Assembly: GCF_009827055.1 (NCBI RefSeq)
Contig: NZ_WUMK01000003.1
Span: 1-64,000 of the forward strand
Length of the DNA: 64,000 bases
From: Shinella kummerowiae
GTDB taxonomy: Bacteria; Pseudomonadota; Alphaproteobacteria; Rhizobiales; Rhizobiaceae
Direction of reading: 5' to 3'
The notes beneath the pieces are model-generated. The model did not search any database. It was not told the origin of the DNA and saw only the letters and a program-made list of their open reading frames with translations. Positions 1 through 7,660 of the stretch are shown piece after piece; position 1 is the first letter of the stretch, and every line of letters starts with the position of its first letter. Made by a program: the position numbers and the translations under genes.

Positions 1-73
1 GGCCACCCGCACCATCCCCACCATCATCGAAATCCAGGCCGGCGCCCAGCTCGCCAAAATACTCGCAGCGTGA
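1..73 (+). CDS. 3' end of an unidentified CDS (partial)
   Basis: The frame beginning at base 2 is open from the left edge to TGA at 71-73 and gives 23 residues ending in GAQLAKILAA. The stop lies 7 nt before the aldehyde dehydrogenase start, so the gene probably belongs to the same operon. Too little is visible to name a family. Confidence 0.55.
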   Translation, partial: ATRTIPTIIEIQAGAQLAKILAA

Positions 74-80
74 GGGGACA

Positions 81-1523
81 ATGCGGAACCAGCTCTACAT
101 CGATGGCCGCTGGCAGGACCCGGTAGAGCCCGGCCGAATCCCGGTCTTCGACCCCTATCGCGGTACCGTCTATCACGAGGTCGCCGCCGGCGGCCCGGCG
201 GATGTGGAGAAGGCTGTAGCGGCGGCGAAGGCCGCCTTTCCGGAATGGCGCGACGCCGGCGGTCGTGAACGCGCCCGCTACCTCGCCGCCATTGCGGAAA
301 AGCTTCAGGACCGCGCCGAAGAACTCGCCCGCCTTTCGTCCCGCAACAATGGCAAACCGCTCGGCGAGGCGCGCATCGACATGGCCGATGCGGCGGCCTC
401 CTTCGCCTATTACGCCGAACAGGCCATCACCTTGCAGGACCGACAGGATGCGAATGTCGCCCTGCCTGACGAGGGGTTTCATGCCCGGCTGCGGCAGGAA
501 CCGGCAGGCGTTGCAAGCCTCATCGTGCCCTGGAATTTCCCGCTGGTGACGACCTCCTGGAAGGTCGCCCCCGCGCTCGCCGCTGGCTGCACCGTGGTGC
601 TGAAACCGTCCGAAATCACACCAGTGGTGGAACTCGAACTCGGCGCCATTGCCGAGGAGATCGGGCTGCCGCCCGGCGTGCTCAACATCGTCACCGGCAC
701 CGGCGAGCGCGTCGGCGCGCCGATGACGACGCATCCCGATGTCGCAAAGGTTTCCTTCACCGGCTCGAACGCGGTTGGTGCACGCGTCATGGCGGCCGGT
801 GCTCCGGGCGTCAAATCGGTGAGCCTGGAACTCGGCGGCAAGTCGCCCATCGTCGTCTTCGCCAGCGCGGATTTCGACGAGGCGGTGGAATGCGTGCTCG
901 GTGGCATCTTCTTCAATGCTGGGCAGATGTGCTCCGCCACCTCCCGCCTTCTGGTGGAAAAATCAATTGCGCCAAAGCTAATAGACGCGATAGTCGCCGG
1001 AAGCCGAGCGCTGAAGCCCGGTGATCCCTTGAATGAGGGGACGCAGATCGGCCCGATCACCATGAAGGCGCAGCACGACAAGGTGCTAGCCTATATCGAG
1101 CGCGGCAAGGCCGAGGGGCTGACACTGCTCACCGGCGGCGGCAAGCCGGCCGGGCTGCACGGTTGGTTCATCGAACCGACGATCTTTGCCGATGTGCCGA
1201 CGACCAGCGCGCTCTGGCGCGAGGAGATTTTCGGGCCGGTGCTCTGCATCCGTATCTTCGAGACGGAGAAAGAGGCCATCGCACTCGCCAATGACTGCGA
1301 TTTTGGCCTCGTCGCCACCGTCGTCAGCGGTGACGAGGCGCAGGCCAATCGCGTGGCCAATGCCATCGAGGCCGGTCATGTCTGGATCAACAGTCCGCAG
1401 GCGATTTTCGTTCAGACGTCCTGGGGCGGCTTCAAGACGAGCGGCATCGGCCGTGAACTCGGGCCGTGGGGCCTGTCGTCCTACCTGGAAGTCAAGCACG
1501 TCACGTCACGCCTGAAACGATAA
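81..1523 (+). CDS. NAD(P)-dependent aldehyde dehydrogenase
   Basis: A 480-residue protein of the usual length for the aldehyde dehydrogenase superfamily, oxidising an aldehyde to a carboxylate in the cytoplasm. Visible landmarks are the PWNFPL segment, the FTGS nucleotide loop, the general-base Glu in LELGGKSP (about E250) and the catalytic Cys in GQMCSA (about C284). The closest flavour is betaine-aldehyde or aminoaldehyde dehydrogenase. The ATG follows GTGAGGGGAC. It is the first complete gene of a tightly spaced plus-strand operon with ATP-grasp, C45 amidase, DadA, racemase and RidA genes, so its substrate is probably an amino- or amido-aldehyde made by that pathway; this last point is inference. 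Family assignment is secure, substrate unknown. Confidence 0.93.
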   Translation: MRNQLYIDGRWQDPVEPGRIPVFDPYRGTVYHEVAAGGPADVEKAVAAAKAAFPEWRDAGGRERARYLAAIAEKLQDRAEELARLSSRNNGKPLGEARIDMADAAASFAYYAEQAITLQDRQDANVALPDEGFHARLRQEPAGVASLIVPWNFPLVTTSWKVAPALAAGCTVVLKPSEITPVVELELGAIAEEIGLPPGVLNIVTGTGERVGAPMTTHPDVAKVSFTGSNAVGARVMAAGAPGVKSVSLELGGKSPIVVFASADFDEAVECVLGGIFFNAGQMCSATSRLLVEKSIAPKLIDAIVAGSRALKPGDPLNEGTQIGPITMKAQHDKVLAYIERGKAEGLTLLTGGGKPAGLHGWFIEPTIFADVPTTSALWREEIFGPVLCIRIFETEKEAIALANDCDFGLVATVVSGDEAQANRVANAIEAGHVWINSPQAIFVQTSWGGFKTSGIGRELGPWGLSSYLEVKHVTSRLKR

Positions 1524-1545
1524 CCCAAACGACGGACCGGGGGGC

Positions 1546-3084
1546 ATGTCGAAAAAGAAGAAAGCGCGGAAAGACGAAAAGAAGCGCGACAAGCGCAATA
1601 AGCACTCGAAGAAAAATGAGGGGTACATCATGGAAACCATTCGAAATGTTGCCGACCTGCGCGTCGTCATGCATCGCAACGAGCGCCCGATCTATTTCAT
1701 CTCCGCGACGAACTTCAACCTGATCGGCATCGACGAATGGGTGCGGAATTTCAAGTTCGTCAGCTATATCGACTGCTTCGACGGCCGACACCCCAACGTC
1801 TTCGTCCCCTCCGAAATCCCCCATGCTGAATTCGAGAGCATCGAGGATATCAACAACTACCTGCTGCAGCACAAGGAGGTGATCGACTATATCACCAAGC
1901 GCGGTGGCCGCGCGGTCGCGACCTTCCTGATGTTTGATGAATCGACTGAAGAAATCTGTGAGGAATTGGGCATAGAGGTCTGGTTTCCCAAGGCAAAACT
2001 GCGCCAGCGCTGCGACAACAAGATGGAGACCGTGCGCATCGGCAACAAGGCCGGCGTGCCCTCGGTGCCCAATACGCTCGCGCCGGCGCGCACCTATGAG
2101 GAACTGCTCGCCTCGGCAAAAAAAGCCGGCATCGGCAAGGATCTCGTGGTGCAGACCGCCTTCGGCGACAGCGGCCACACCACCTTCTTCATCGCCAGCG
2201 AAGACGACTACAACCGTCACGCCGCGGAGATTGCCGCGGAAGACGAAGTGAAGATAATGAAGCGCATCAAATGCCGCGGTGCGACCATGGAGGCCTGCAC
2301 AACGGGCTCCGGCACGCTGGTCGGCCCGCTTCTGACCGAAGTCGTCGGCCAGCCGGCGCTGACGCCCTACAAGGGCGGCTGGTGCGGCAACGAGATTTTT
2401 CCGGGCGCCTTTTCGGAAAAGATCCGCGCCAAGGCACGCGACATGGCCTACCGTTTCGGCAACCAGCTGCGCGAAGAGGGCTATCGCGGTTATTTCGACC
2501 TCGATTTCCTGATCGATGTCGAAGATAACGAGGTCTATCTCGGCGAATTGAACCCGCGCATCTGCGGCGCAAGCTCGATGACCAACCATGCCGCCTTCGC
2601 CTATGCCGATGCGCCGCTCTTCCTGTTCCACCTGATGGAATTCTCCGGCATTGAGTACAAGATTGATGTCGAAGAACTCAATGACCGCTGGGCGCGGAAA
2701 GAGTTCATCGATTCCTGGTCGCAGGTGGTCATCAAGTCGACCGAAGACCTTGTCGACATCGTCACCCATGCGCCGGCGACCGGCATCTACCGCATGGCGC
2801 CCGATGGCAGCGTGTCCTACGACCGCTTCGACTATCACCGCCAGGCGATCGAGAGCGAACAGGAGGCCTTCTTCCTGCGCATTACCGGCCCCGGCGACTA
2901 CCGTTACGAGGGCGCCGATCTAGGCATTCTCATTACACGCGGGCGGGTGATGGACGACGAATTCGAACTGAACGAGCGTGCCAGCAACTGGATCAAGGGC
3001 ATCAAACGCCTATATGCCAGCAAGCCGCTGACGGAAATCCAGCGCGACGACGCGCCGGAAGCCGGTTCATTCAAGATCCTGTAG
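1546..3084 (+). CDS. ATP-grasp ligase (biotin carboxylase-like fold)
   Basis: 512 residues from 1546, or 484 if translation starts at ATG 1630, which has a better ribosome site (GAGGGG, 6 nt spacing). The extra 28 residues are almost all Lys, Arg, Asp and Glu. The body matches the ATP-grasp superfamily: a nucleotide-binding Lys in CDNK (K131 counted from 1630), a glycine-rich loop in GDSGHTTFF, and the metal-binding GELNPR motif (E306, N308, R310). ATP-grasp enzymes of this size without a biotinyl domain usually join a carboxylate to an amine through an acyl-phosphate. No biotin carboxyl carrier or carboxyltransferase gene is near, so a carboxylase role is unlikely. The gene lies 6 nt upstream of a C45 amidase, suggesting that the two make and break the same amide bond. 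Substrate unknown. Confidence 0.82.
   Translation: MSKKKKARKDEKKRDKRNKHSKKNEGYIMETIRNVADLRVVMHRNERPIYFISATNFNLIGIDEWVRNFKFVSYIDCFDGRHPNVFVPSEIPHAEFESIEDINNYLLQHKEVIDYITKRGGRAVATFLMFDESTEEICEELGIEVWFPKAKLRQRCDNKMETVRIGNKAGVPSVPNTLAPARTYEELLASAKKAGIGKDLVVQTAFGDSGHTTFFIASEDDYNRHAAEIAAEDEVKIMKRIKCRGATMEACTTGSGTLVGPLLTEVVGQPALTPYKGGWCGNEIFPGAFSEKIRAKARDMAYRFGNQLREEGYRGYFDLDFLIDVEDNEVYLGELNPRICGASSMTNHAAFAYADAPLFLFHLMEFSGIEYKIDVEELNDRWARKEFIDSWSQVVIKSTEDLVDIVTHAPATGIYRMAPDGSVSYDRFDYHRQAIESEQEAFFLRITGPGDYRYEGADLGILITRGRVMDDEFELNERASNWIKGIKRLYASKPLTEIQRDDAPEAGSFKIL
1618..1623 (+). promoter_or_regulatory. Internal ribosome binding site for alternative ligase start
   Basis: GAGGGG at 1618-1623 precedes the in-frame ATG at 1630 by 6 nt. 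The upstream ATG at 1546 has only a G-run almost touching it. The 1630 start would remove the lysine-rich extension and leave a 106-nt gap after the aldehyde dehydrogenase gene. Confidence 0.45.
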
Positions 3085-3090
3085 GACATC

Positions 3091-4110
3091 ATGGACCTCC
3101 AGTTCGAAGCCATCGACGAAGACATGCCCGGCCCCAAATGGCGCCGGGTGTTCGATCGTCACTGGCATGCCTATAGCCGCTGGTTCGTGCGCGACGGTGT
3201 GCGCTCGCGCCCGACGTACTTCATGAGCCTCAAGGCCCTGCGCAAGCACATGCCGGAACTGCTGCCGACCTATGAGGCCATCGTGGCAACGGCTGGAGAT
3301 GGCGACCTCGAGGCACGCTTCCTCTCCATGTGGTGCCCACCTTTCTATGTCGGCGGCTGCTCGCAGGCGATCCTCACCGGCGCGGAGCCCGCGCTGATCC
3401 GCAACTACGATTACAGCCCGCGCCTGCTCGAAGGCACCTGGCTCGCCTCCCGCTTCAACGGCAAGCGGGTGGTCGCGGTGGTCGATTGCCTCTGGGGCGT
3501 GCTCGACGGCATCAACGAGGACGGGCTTGCGGTCTCGCTTTCCTTCGGCGGGCGCACCGCTGCGGGGCAGGGGTTCGGCATTCCCGTCGTGCTGCGCTAC
3601 GTGCTGGAATTCGCCAGCACCACGGCCGAGGCCGTCGCCATGCTCCAGCGCATTCCCGTGCACATGTCCTATTCGATCGCCGTCATCGACCGGCAGGGCA
3701 AGCACGCGACCGTCTACGTCAATCCCGACCGTCCGGCGGAGGTGGTGGAGCGGCGCGTCAGCACCAACCACCAGCACGGCGTCGAATGGGCTCGCCATGC
3801 CGAGATCACCAAGTCGGTCGAGCGCGAGGCGGCGGTGGAGAAATCGCTGAGCGGGTCGGCGGATGTCGACCGCGTTCTATCCGGATTTCTTCGCCCGCCG
3901 GTCTACCAGACATCCTATGGACGCGGCTACGGTACGCTCTACACGGCCGTCTACCGGCCGCTCGATGCCTCGGTGGAACTGGTCTGGCCAGGCTCTGTCT
4001 GGCGGCAATCCTGCGCCGAATTCCAGGACGAGGTGCGCATTATCCGCTTCAACGACGGAGATTCCGGCGGCTTTGCGCCGACCTTCAAGCAGGGTGCCGT
4101 GAGCAGTTAA
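3091..4110 (+). CDS. C45-family Ntn hydrolase / acyltransferase
   Basis: 339 residues resembling the acyl-CoA:6-aminopenicillanate acyltransferase (peptidase C45) family, whose members cleave or transfer an amide-linked acyl group. The predicted nucleophile is Cys90 in GGCSQAIL, followed by the family hallmark RNYDY (R104-Y108) and by LDGINEDGLAVSLSFGG. In fungal isopenicillin-N acyltransferase the precursor self-cleaves before the equivalent Cys; an internal Cys90 after Gly fits the same maturation. The gene starts 6 nt after the ATP-grasp gene, so the two are probably cotranslated. Insects pair a beta-alanyl ligase with the C45 hydrolase Tan, a useful analogy for this ligase-amidase couple. 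There is no signal peptide, so it is cytoplasmic. Confidence 0.82.
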   Translation: MDLQFEAIDEDMPGPKWRRVFDRHWHAYSRWFVRDGVRSRPTYFMSLKALRKHMPELLPTYEAIVATAGDGDLEARFLSMWCPPFYVGGCSQAILTGAEPALIRNYDYSPRLLEGTWLASRFNGKRVVAVVDCLWGVLDGINEDGLAVSLSFGGRTAAGQGFGIPVVLRYVLEFASTTAEAVAMLQRIPVHMSYSIAVIDRQGKHATVYVNPDRPAEVVERRVSTNHQHGVEWARHAEITKSVEREAAVEKSLSGSADVDRVLSGFLRPPVYQTSYGRGYGTLYTAVYRPLDASVELVWPGSVWRQSCAEFQDEVRIIRFNDGDSGGFAPTFKQGAVSS

Positions 4111-4166
4111 GAAGAAAGGGCTGGCCGTTTCGCAAACCGGAATCGCGCCAGGGTGAGGGGAGTGTT

Positions 4167-5414
4167 ATGAAAGTAGTCGTTCTGGGCGCCGGCGTCGTCG
4201 GCACGGCGGCGGCGTGGTATCTGTCGAAGGACGGCCATGACGTGACCGTGCTGGAGCGCCACGAGGACGTTGCGCGTGGCACCAGCCAGAGCAATGCCGG
4301 CCTCGTCTCGCCCGGCGATTCCACCGCCTGGGCCTCGCCGGCCGCACTTACCACTTTTGTGAAGTCACTCTTCCGCTCCGATCTCGGCATCAAGGTGCGC
4401 TTCAGCCTCGATCCGCAATTCCTATCCTGGTGCCTGCGTTTCCTCATGCAGTGCACGCAGTCGCGCGCGAATGCCAATACCGAGATCAAGCTGCGCCTCG
4501 CCTTCTACGCCCGCCAATGCATCAACGCGCTGCAGGAAGAGACCGGGATTTCCTACGACGATCGGCGCAAGGGTATCCTCTATTTCTACCGGTCACAGCA
4601 GAGCATGGATGCCGGCATCAAACACATGCAATACATTGCCGAGCGGGGGCTCGCCATCGAAGTGGTGGATCGCGAACGGCTGGTCGCGCTGGAGCCGGGC
4701 CTTGCCGCAGTCAAACATCAGCTTGCCGGCGGCGTCTATTCCTCGATGGACCAGACAGGGGATTCCTCGCTTTTCACCCGCAGCCTCGCCGAACAGGCCC
4801 GCGTGCGCCACGGCGTCGATTTCCGCTTCGGAACGACGGTCACCGGCCTCGATGTCCAGGGTGGGCGGGTCAAGGCCGTGCTGACGGATAGGGGGCCAGT
4901 TTCCTGTGACGCCGTGGTGCTGTCGCTTGGCCCGGAAAGTGCACTGCTGGCGCGCAAGATCGGCATCGACGTGCCGGTCTATCCGGTGAAAGGCTATACC
5001 GCCACCCTGCCGATCGATGCGGACAAGGGGCCGACCATGGGCGGCGTCGACGAGGACCGGTTGATCGCCTATTCCCGTCTCGGCAACCGGCTGCGCCTTG
5101 CCTCCACCGCCGAATTCGCCGGCTACGACCGCAGCTTCAAGCCCGCCGATTTCGCGACCATGTTCCGCACCGCGCACGACCTTTTCCCCGGTGCCATCGA
5201 CGAGACGAAGGCCGTGCTCTGGTCGGGCCTGCGTCCGATGATGCCGGGCTCCGTGCCGGTGCATGGACAGGCACGCTACGAAAATCTCTTCCTCGATACT
5301 GGCCACGGCCATGTCGGCTGGACCATGGCCTGCGGTTCCGGGAAACTCGTCGCCGATCTGGTTTCCGGCCGCAAGCCGGAGATCGATACGGCGGGCTTGC
5401 TCTATAGGAATTGA
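4167..5414 (+). CDS. dadA: D-amino-acid dehydrogenase, small subunit type (DadA)
   Basis: 415 residues when started at ATG 4167, which follows GTGAGGGGAG; a longer frame upstream is antisense-like shadow over the C45 gene. An N-terminal FAD motif (LGAGVVGTAAAWYL, with the acidic end of strand 2 in LER) is followed by TSQSNAGLVSPG and, near the C-terminus, DTGHGHVGWTMACGSG, all diagnostic of DadA. DadA oxidises D-amino acids to 2-imino acids, passing electrons to the respiratory chain. The next gene encodes an amino-acid racemase and the one after it RidA, which hydrolyses imino acids: a coherent L-to-D-to-keto route. The amino acid used cannot be read from the sequence. Confidence 0.93.
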   Translation: MKVVVLGAGVVGTAAAWYLSKDGHDVTVLERHEDVARGTSQSNAGLVSPGDSTAWASPAALTTFVKSLFRSDLGIKVRFSLDPQFLSWCLRFLMQCTQSRANANTEIKLRLAFYARQCINALQEETGISYDDRRKGILYFYRSQQSMDAGIKHMQYIAERGLAIEVVDRERLVALEPGLAAVKHQLAGGVYSSMDQTGDSSLFTRSLAEQARVRHGVDFRFGTTVTGLDVQGGRVKAVLTDRGPVSCDAVVLSLGPESALLARKIGIDVPVYPVKGYTATLPIDADKGPTMGGVDEDRLIAYSRLGNRLRLASTAEFAGYDRSFKPADFATMFRTAHDLFPGAIDETKAVLWSGLRPMMPGSVPVHGQARYENLFLDTGHGHVGWTMACGSGKLVADLVSGRKPEIDTAGLLYRN

Positions 5415-5418
5415 TGCG

Positions 5419-7206
5419 ATGTCCGATCCGCAAATTTCCATCGATCTCGCCCGCATCGAGCATAATGCCCGCACCGTGGTGGATTTGTGCAAATCATACG
5501 GCATCACGCCCTTCGGCGTGACGAAGGGCACGTGTGGCATGCCGCAGGTGGCGCGCGCCATGCTGCGTGGCGGTGTGGCGGGCATTGCCGAATCCCGTTT
5601 CGAGAATATCCGGCGCCTGCGTGACGCCGGCATCGACTGCCCGATCATGCTGTTGCGCAGCCCGCCGCTCACGCGCGTGGAGGAGCTGGTGCGCACCGTC
5701 GACGTCAGCCTGCAATCCGAGCTGCAATTGATGCGCGAGATTTCACGCGTCGCCGAGCGGCTCGGCCGCGTGCACGACATCATCCTGATGATCGATCTCG
5801 GGGACCTGCGCGAGGGTATCTGGCCGAGCGACCTGATCCCGACCGTCGAGGCGGTGATGGCGCTTCCGGGCGTGCGCATCGCCGGCGTCGGCACGAACCT
5901 CACCTGCTTCGGCGCCATCATACCGACACAGGAAAACCTGACGCAGCTCGTCGCCCATGCCTACAAGGTGGAGAGCATCACCGGGCGCCCGCTTGACTGG
6001 GTTTCCGGCGGCAACTCTTCCTCGCTGCCCTTGCTGCTTGAAGGAGGCATGCCGGCCGGCATCAACAACCTGCGCATCGGCGAGGCGATCCTGCAGGGCG
6101 GGCGCGATACATTCCTGACGGAGCCCTGGGCGGCGCTCGACCGCGACGCCTTTGAACTCACCGGCGAACTGCTCGAGGTCAAGACAAAACCCTCCATGCC
6201 GATCGGCCAGTCCGGCATCGATGCCTTCGGCAACGTGCCGATCTTTGTCGACGAAGGCGACCGGCTGCGCGGCATCGCCAATATCGGCCGGGAGGACGTT
6301 ATCGCCGAGGGATTGATGCCGACCCGCCCCGGTGTTCGGGTGCTGGGCGCATCGAGTGACCATCTCGTGCTCGACCTCACGGATGCCGACCCGCCCTTGG
6401 CTGTCGGGGAAAATGTCAGCTTCCGCATGAATTACGGTGCGTTGCTGACGGTCATGACCTCCGAATATGTGGAGAAGGTTCCGATGCGGGATGTGTGCGA
6501 GACCGGCGAGAGTAGGACCTATGCGATCGAAACGGATGCCATAGGCGGCGCGCTCATCGTGGTCCAGAACATTGCCGAGCGCATCGACCATCTTGGTTTC
6601 GAGCGGAGCGCAAAGGAAGACGCGCTGACGCTCTCAGTCTGTGCCCGCAGGGGTGACGTCATCCGTTTTGTCGAGGACGCCGGCCGCCGGCACGATGCGC
6701 TGGGTATGATTTGGATCGATTCCGACGCGGCAATGATGCCGGACGGTGACCGCGATGCGCCCCCGGCGGAAAACGCCGTCTTGCGCCGCATGCTGGATCG
6801 CCTGCCACCACATGTCGCGCCGGAGAATATCGTGCTGATCGGCCTTCGCAATGCGGCGCCGGAAGAGGCTGCGGCGCTGAAGGCCTCGCGCATGCGTATC
6901 TTCACCATGGCCGAGATCGACGCGGTCGGGCTGCGCCAGGCGATGCGGGACGCGATCGCCATCGCCTCCGCCGGCACGTGTGGCTTCCATCTCTGCTATT
7001 CGCCGACGGCCACCGACATGTCCGGCTGGAGCGGCGGAATCGGCGGCATCACGGTGCGCGAAACCCATTCGGCGATGGAAATGGCGGCGCTCAGCGGCAA
7101 GTTGCGCTCGCTCAGCGTTTCGGGCATTGATGCCGCACTGCCATCGCCGATCGGCGCGGAATGCGCCAATTTCATCCTGTCGGCCTTCGGCAAAACCATT
7201 CTCTGA
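5419..7206 (+). CDS. Alanine/ornithine racemase-family enzyme fused to degenerate arginase-like domain
   Basis: 595 residues, starting 4 nt after dadA. Residues 1 to about 355 are a fold-type III PLP racemase of the Orr/YhfX group: presumed PLP Lys36 in FGVTKGTCG, SGGNSSSLPLL, INNLRIGEAILQG and the group-typical tail around NYGALLTVMTSEYV. Residues about 380-595 resemble the C-terminal half of the ureohydrolase (arginase/agmatinase) fold: IWIDSDAA at 432-438, GLRN at 475-478, a late strand HLCYSPTATD at 524-533, then GGIGGITVRE. The Mn ligands are missing: the DAHAD-type motif reads DSDAA, and the SFDxDxxDP motif reads CYSPTATD. The domain therefore looks non-catalytic, perhaps binding a guanidino or ornithine-like ligand. 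Racemase assignment is strong; the arginase resemblance is by motif order. Confidence 0.82.
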   Translation: MSDPQISIDLARIEHNARTVVDLCKSYGITPFGVTKGTCGMPQVARAMLRGGVAGIAESRFENIRRLRDAGIDCPIMLLRSPPLTRVEELVRTVDVSLQSELQLMREISRVAERLGRVHDIILMIDLGDLREGIWPSDLIPTVEAVMALPGVRIAGVGTNLTCFGAIIPTQENLTQLVAHAYKVESITGRPLDWVSGGNSSSLPLLLEGGMPAGINNLRIGEAILQGGRDTFLTEPWAALDRDAFELTGELLEVKTKPSMPIGQSGIDAFGNVPIFVDEGDRLRGIANIGREDVIAEGLMPTRPGVRVLGASSDHLVLDLTDADPPLAVGENVSFRMNYGALLTVMTSEYVEKVPMRDVCETGESRTYAIETDAIGGALIVVQNIAERIDHLGFERSAKEDALTLSVCARRGDVIRFVEDAGRRHDALGMIWIDSDAAMMPDGDRDAPPAENAVLRRMLDRLPPHVAPENIVLIGLRNAAPEEAAALKASRMRIFTMAEIDAVGLRQAMRDAIAIASAGTCGFHLCYSPTATDMSGWSGGIGGITVRETHSAMEMAALSGKLRSLSVSGIDAALPSPIGAECANFILSAFGKTIL

Positions 7207-7228
7207 TCACAACCAAGGGAGATTTTTG

Positions 7229-7567
7229 ATGATTAAGCGTATCAAGCCCGGCAAGCGCTTCTGCGAAGCCGTCGTCGTCAACGGCGTCGTCACCACCGCC
7301 GGCGTCACCGGTGACGGCGCAGACGCCGTCGCGCAGACCCGCGACATCCTCGCCACGATCGACAGCCTGCTTGCTGAGGCCGGCACCTCCAAGGCCAAGC
7401 TCATCAGCGCCAACATCTGGCTGCGCGACATCGCCCATTTCAGCCAGATGAACGAAGTCTGGGACCAGTGGGTCGACCCGAACAACCTCCCGGTCCGCGC
7501 CACGGTGGAAGCCCGCCTGGCCGCCCCGGAACTGCTGGTGGAAATCCAGGTCACGGCGCTCGTCTGA
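7229..7567 (+). CDS. RidA/YjgF-family imine deaminase
   Basis: 112 residues, typical of the RidA (YjgF/YER057c/UK114) family. RidA hydrolyses reactive 2-aminoacrylate and other imino acids to 2-oxo acids and ammonia. The C-terminal half shows the family signature RATVEA...LLVEIQVTAL, which retains the substrate-carboxylate-binding Arg. It follows the racemase fusion by 22 nt and is preceded by AAGGGAG. As last gene of a DadA-containing operon it most likely clears the imino acid released by DadA. Confidence 0.9.
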   Translation: MIKRIKPGKRFCEAVVVNGVVTTAGVTGDGADAVAQTRDILATIDSLLAEAGTSKAKLISANIWLRDIAHFSQMNEVWDQWVDPNNLPVRATVEARLAAPELLVEIQVTALV

Positions 7568-7592
7568 GCATCCTGGGCTAACCACACCAAAG

Positions 7593-7616
7593 CCGGTTCA
7601 GCATCAGCTGGACCGG
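7593..7616. terminator. Hairpin between convergent genes
   Basis: A 10-bp stem (CCGGTTCAGC / GCTGGACCGG, one G-U-type pair) with an ATCA loop lies 25 nt after ridA and before the convergent FecR-TPR gene. No U-run follows on either strand, so it is at best a weak or Rho-assisted terminator. Confidence 0.35.
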
Positions 7617-7660
7617 GCCCTGTCGGCCGCAGTGTGAGAATACCGTTCAAGCGCAGTTAC

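Noticed and set aside
1501-2838. 445-codon open frame on the minus strand across the ATP-grasp gene
   Set aside because: It is fully antisense to a clear ATP-grasp protein, has no family motifs, and is typical of the antisense shadow created by GC-rich third positions.
1546-3084. ATP-grasp protein as acetyl/propionyl-CoA biotin carboxylase
   Set aside because: No biotinyl carrier domain or carboxyltransferase gene nearby, and the C-terminal biotin carboxylase domain is not evident.
3330-4166. Upstream extension of the dadA reading frame
   Set aside because: It overlaps the C45 gene in another frame, is Arg/Gly/Pro-rich without motifs, and ATG 4167 has a good ribosome site directly before the FAD motif.
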